Made by a program: the position numbers and the translations under genes. From NCBI GenBank assembly GCA_018262385.1, contig JAGSPQ010000277.1, forward strand, positions 1 through 5,933: a stretch of 5,933 nucleotides of DNA, given 5' to 3'. The notes beneath the pieces are model-generated. The model saw only the letters and a program-made list of their open reading frames with translations, had not been told where the DNA came from and searched no databases. This stretch comes from Myxococcaceae bacterium (GTDB lineage Bacteria > Myxococcota > Myxococcia > Myxococcales > Myxococcaceae). Shown here piece by piece: positions 4,815 to 5,933 of this stretch (position 1 is the first letter of the stretch; the number at the start of each line of letters is the position of its first letter).

Positions 4815-5630
4815 ATGCTCACCCTCGTCCTCACCCGCACCGACGTCGCCCGCAACACCGAGGCGCTCACCCTGCTGGGCGAGCTGCGCCAGGCGCTGAT
4901 CCAGGGCGAAGCCGCGCTGCAGCGCAACGCCGAGGCGGTGACGGTCGACACCGGCGCGCGCTCGATGCTCCACCTCCACGAGCGCCCGAGCGGAAAGCTG
5001 CTGGCGGTGATGGACGCCACTCAGCTGCTGCGGGTGCGCGCCCAGCTGGTCGCCGCGCTGGCGGTCGAGGCGCTCGCGTCGCCGGAGGCCAGGCGGGTTG
5101 CGCTGCTCGGAGGCGGCCCGCTGGCGAGCGGCATGCTCAAGGCGCTGCGGCTGGTGCGCTCGCTGCGCGAAGTCTGGCTGGTGATGGAAGACCCGGCGCA
5201 GCTGCTGCTGCAGGCCACCTGGCTGCAGACCACGCTCAAGACGCCGGTGCGCCCGGTCGACGCTCCGGCCGACGCGGTCGCCAACGCCGACGTGGTGGTG
5301 CTGGCGGGAGGAATCGCGCTGCCCGAGGTCGCGCTCTGGCCGTCGGTGCATCTGTCGGTGCCGGACGCGCGCGCTTTCCCCCAGGCCCCGCTCACTGCCG
5401 GGGTGCTGGCGAAGGCCTGGCGGGTGGGCGACAGCGAGGCTCCGTTCTGGGGCCAGCCGATCCAGGCCCCGCTGAGCGCCGTGCTGGCCGGCTCCGCCCA
5501 GCGGCCGCCCGGAGTGAACACCCTCTTCCTCGGCTCCGGCCCGCCGTGGCTGGATCTGGTGGCCGCCTGGCACGTCTACCAGGGCGCGCTGGCGGACGAA
5601 GCGCTCACCCGAATCGACTTCGAGGCATGA
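4815..5630 (+). CDS. Ornithine cyclodeaminase/mu-crystallin-like Rossmann-fold protein, compact and divergent
   Basis: 271 residues. The middle fits the OCD/mu-crystallin family: LLAVMDATQLLRVRAQLVAA (cf. 'LLallD...lT.lRTaa.sala'), then LASPEARRVALLGGGPLASG, a dinucleotide-binding Rossmann turn (G99-G-G-x-x-A104), then NADVVVLAGG (about 157-166). The C-terminus LFLGSGPPWLDLVAAWHVYQ matches the family's 'SvG....Dl.aA..vy..A' helix. Family members are usually 310-340 residues; here the N-terminal substrate-binding half is shorter and I cannot find the GxK segment that supplies the catalytic lysine, nor the usual 'LTALRT' threonines. It may bind NAD(P)(H) or a ligand without cyclodeaminase activity, or use another substrate. 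The ATG at 4815 follows the previous stop by 4 nt, with no obvious Shine-Dalgarno sequence, so translational coupling is likely. Fold call fairly sure; reaction unknown. Confidence 0.75.
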   Translation: MLTLVLTRTDVARNTEALTLLGELRQALIQGEAALQRNAEAVTVDTGARSMLHLHERPSGKLLAVMDATQLLRVRAQLVAALAVEALASPEARRVALLGGGPLASGMLKALRLVRSLREVWLVMEDPAQLLLQATWLQTTLKTPVRPVDAPADAVANADVVVLAGGIALPEVALWPSVHLSVPDARAFPQAPLTAGVLAKAWRVGDSEAPFWGQPIQAPLSAVLAGSAQRPPGVNTLFLGSGPPWLDLVAAWHVYQGALADEALTRIDFEA

Positions 5631-5634
5631 CAAG

Positions 5635-5933
5635 ATGCCGGGCCTCATGCGCGCCCTCCTCGCCATCGCCCTGCTGAGCTGTGCCTGTCTGAAACGGGTC
5701 GAGCCCCCGACCATCCTCCCCACCTCGGTGCAGTTGCTGCACGAGGCGCTGGAGAAAGAGACCGCCAAGCTCGGCGAGGTGCGCCCGGATCTCGAGTTCG
5801 ACACCAAGGAACAGCCCCGCGAGGCGCACGTGGTCGCGACCGGCGAGACCGGCCTGCTCGAGAGCAACGGCGGCCGGGTGCGGTTGTTCGGCGACGCGAA
5901 GGCGACCACCGGCGTCTCGTTCGACAACGTGGT
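5635..5933 (+). CDS. Putative lipoprotein, 5' part only (cut by the right window edge)
   Basis: An open frame of 99 codons reaches the window end without a stop. It begins MPGLMRALLAIALLSCACLK: a short hydrophobic segment ending in LLSC, a type II signal-peptide lipobox, so the mature protein would be lipidated at Cys16 (or Cys18) and membrane-anchored. The rest is soluble and charged (SVQLLHEALEKETAKLGEVR, EAHVVATGETGLLESNGG); I recognise no family. GAGG at 5622-5625 favours the ATG at 5635, but the ATG at 5647, giving the more typical MRALLAIALLSC, is equally plausible. It lies 4 nt after the stop of the OCD-like gene, so it is third in the operon. Confidence 0.75.
   Translation, partial: MPGLMRALLAIALLSCACLKRVEPPTILPTSVQLLHEALEKETAKLGEVRPDLEFDTKEQPREAHVVATGETGLLESNGGRVRLFGDAKATTGVSFDNV

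Noticed and set aside
3938..5020. Minus-strand open frame extending the PilZ protein to 745 residues
   Set aside because: This part is antisense to two well-supported plus-strand genes, is low-complexity Arg/Glu/Gly/Gln-rich, and contains no domain; PilZ proteins of this layout begin shortly before the RxxxR motif.

Overview
The window is very GC-rich with strong third-position GC, and its gene content fits a Myxococcota (myxobacterial, former Deltaproteobacteria) chromosome: a multi-PAS sensor, a PilZ protein with a long Ala/Glu-rich coiled-coil tail, a zinc-finger membrane protein with a DUF4190-like C-terminus, and GTG starts. The taxonomic call is inference from this content, not a database result.

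Left part (1-1669, minus strand): a multi-PAS sensory protein, probably a histidine kinase whose catalytic part lies beyond the left edge. Its reading frame is broken near position 350. Three PAS domains are read in one frame; the next PAS domain, lacking its first ~25 residues, continues in another frame to the window edge. This looks like a small deletion, or an assembly error.

Middle part (1795-2230): the most unusual piece. A 56-residue ORF with a good ribosome binding site (1851-2021) encodes 2.7 tandem copies of a 15-residue unit, VTDKPHCGGCEFGSE, each with an H-C-x-x-C motif. The two full copies differ by three base changes, all synonymous. Directly after it comes an unannotated stretch (2018-2215) whose translation resembles part of a radical SAM core (LLFTNGTVIT...), with no start, no CxxxCxxC cluster motif and no rest of the domain. 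Together they look like a repeat-core RiPP precursor, or a small Cys-rich metal-binding peptide, beside the relic of its radical SAM maturase. The peptide gene is intact and the enzyme is dead. Perfect inverted repeats lie just upstream of the peptide (1795-1827) and at the end of the relic (2207-2230).

Next (2249-2776) is a small cell-wall hydrolase: a peptidoglycan-binding domain plus an M15/LAS zinc peptidase domain. It converges, with only 6 bp between stop codons, on a PilZ/coiled-coil protein (2783-3937, minus), a likely c-di-GMP-responsive protein.

Right part (4037-5933, plus): a tight three-gene operon with 4-bp gaps. It holds a zinc-finger six-TM membrane protein, a compact ornithine cyclodeaminase/mu-crystallin-like Rossmann protein that seems to lack the usual catalytic lysine region, and a lipoprotein cut by the right edge. 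The PilZ gene and this operon are divergent. Each GTG start is preceded by a near-identical CGCTAYGCT box at 6-8 nt, which suggests paired leaderless promoters.
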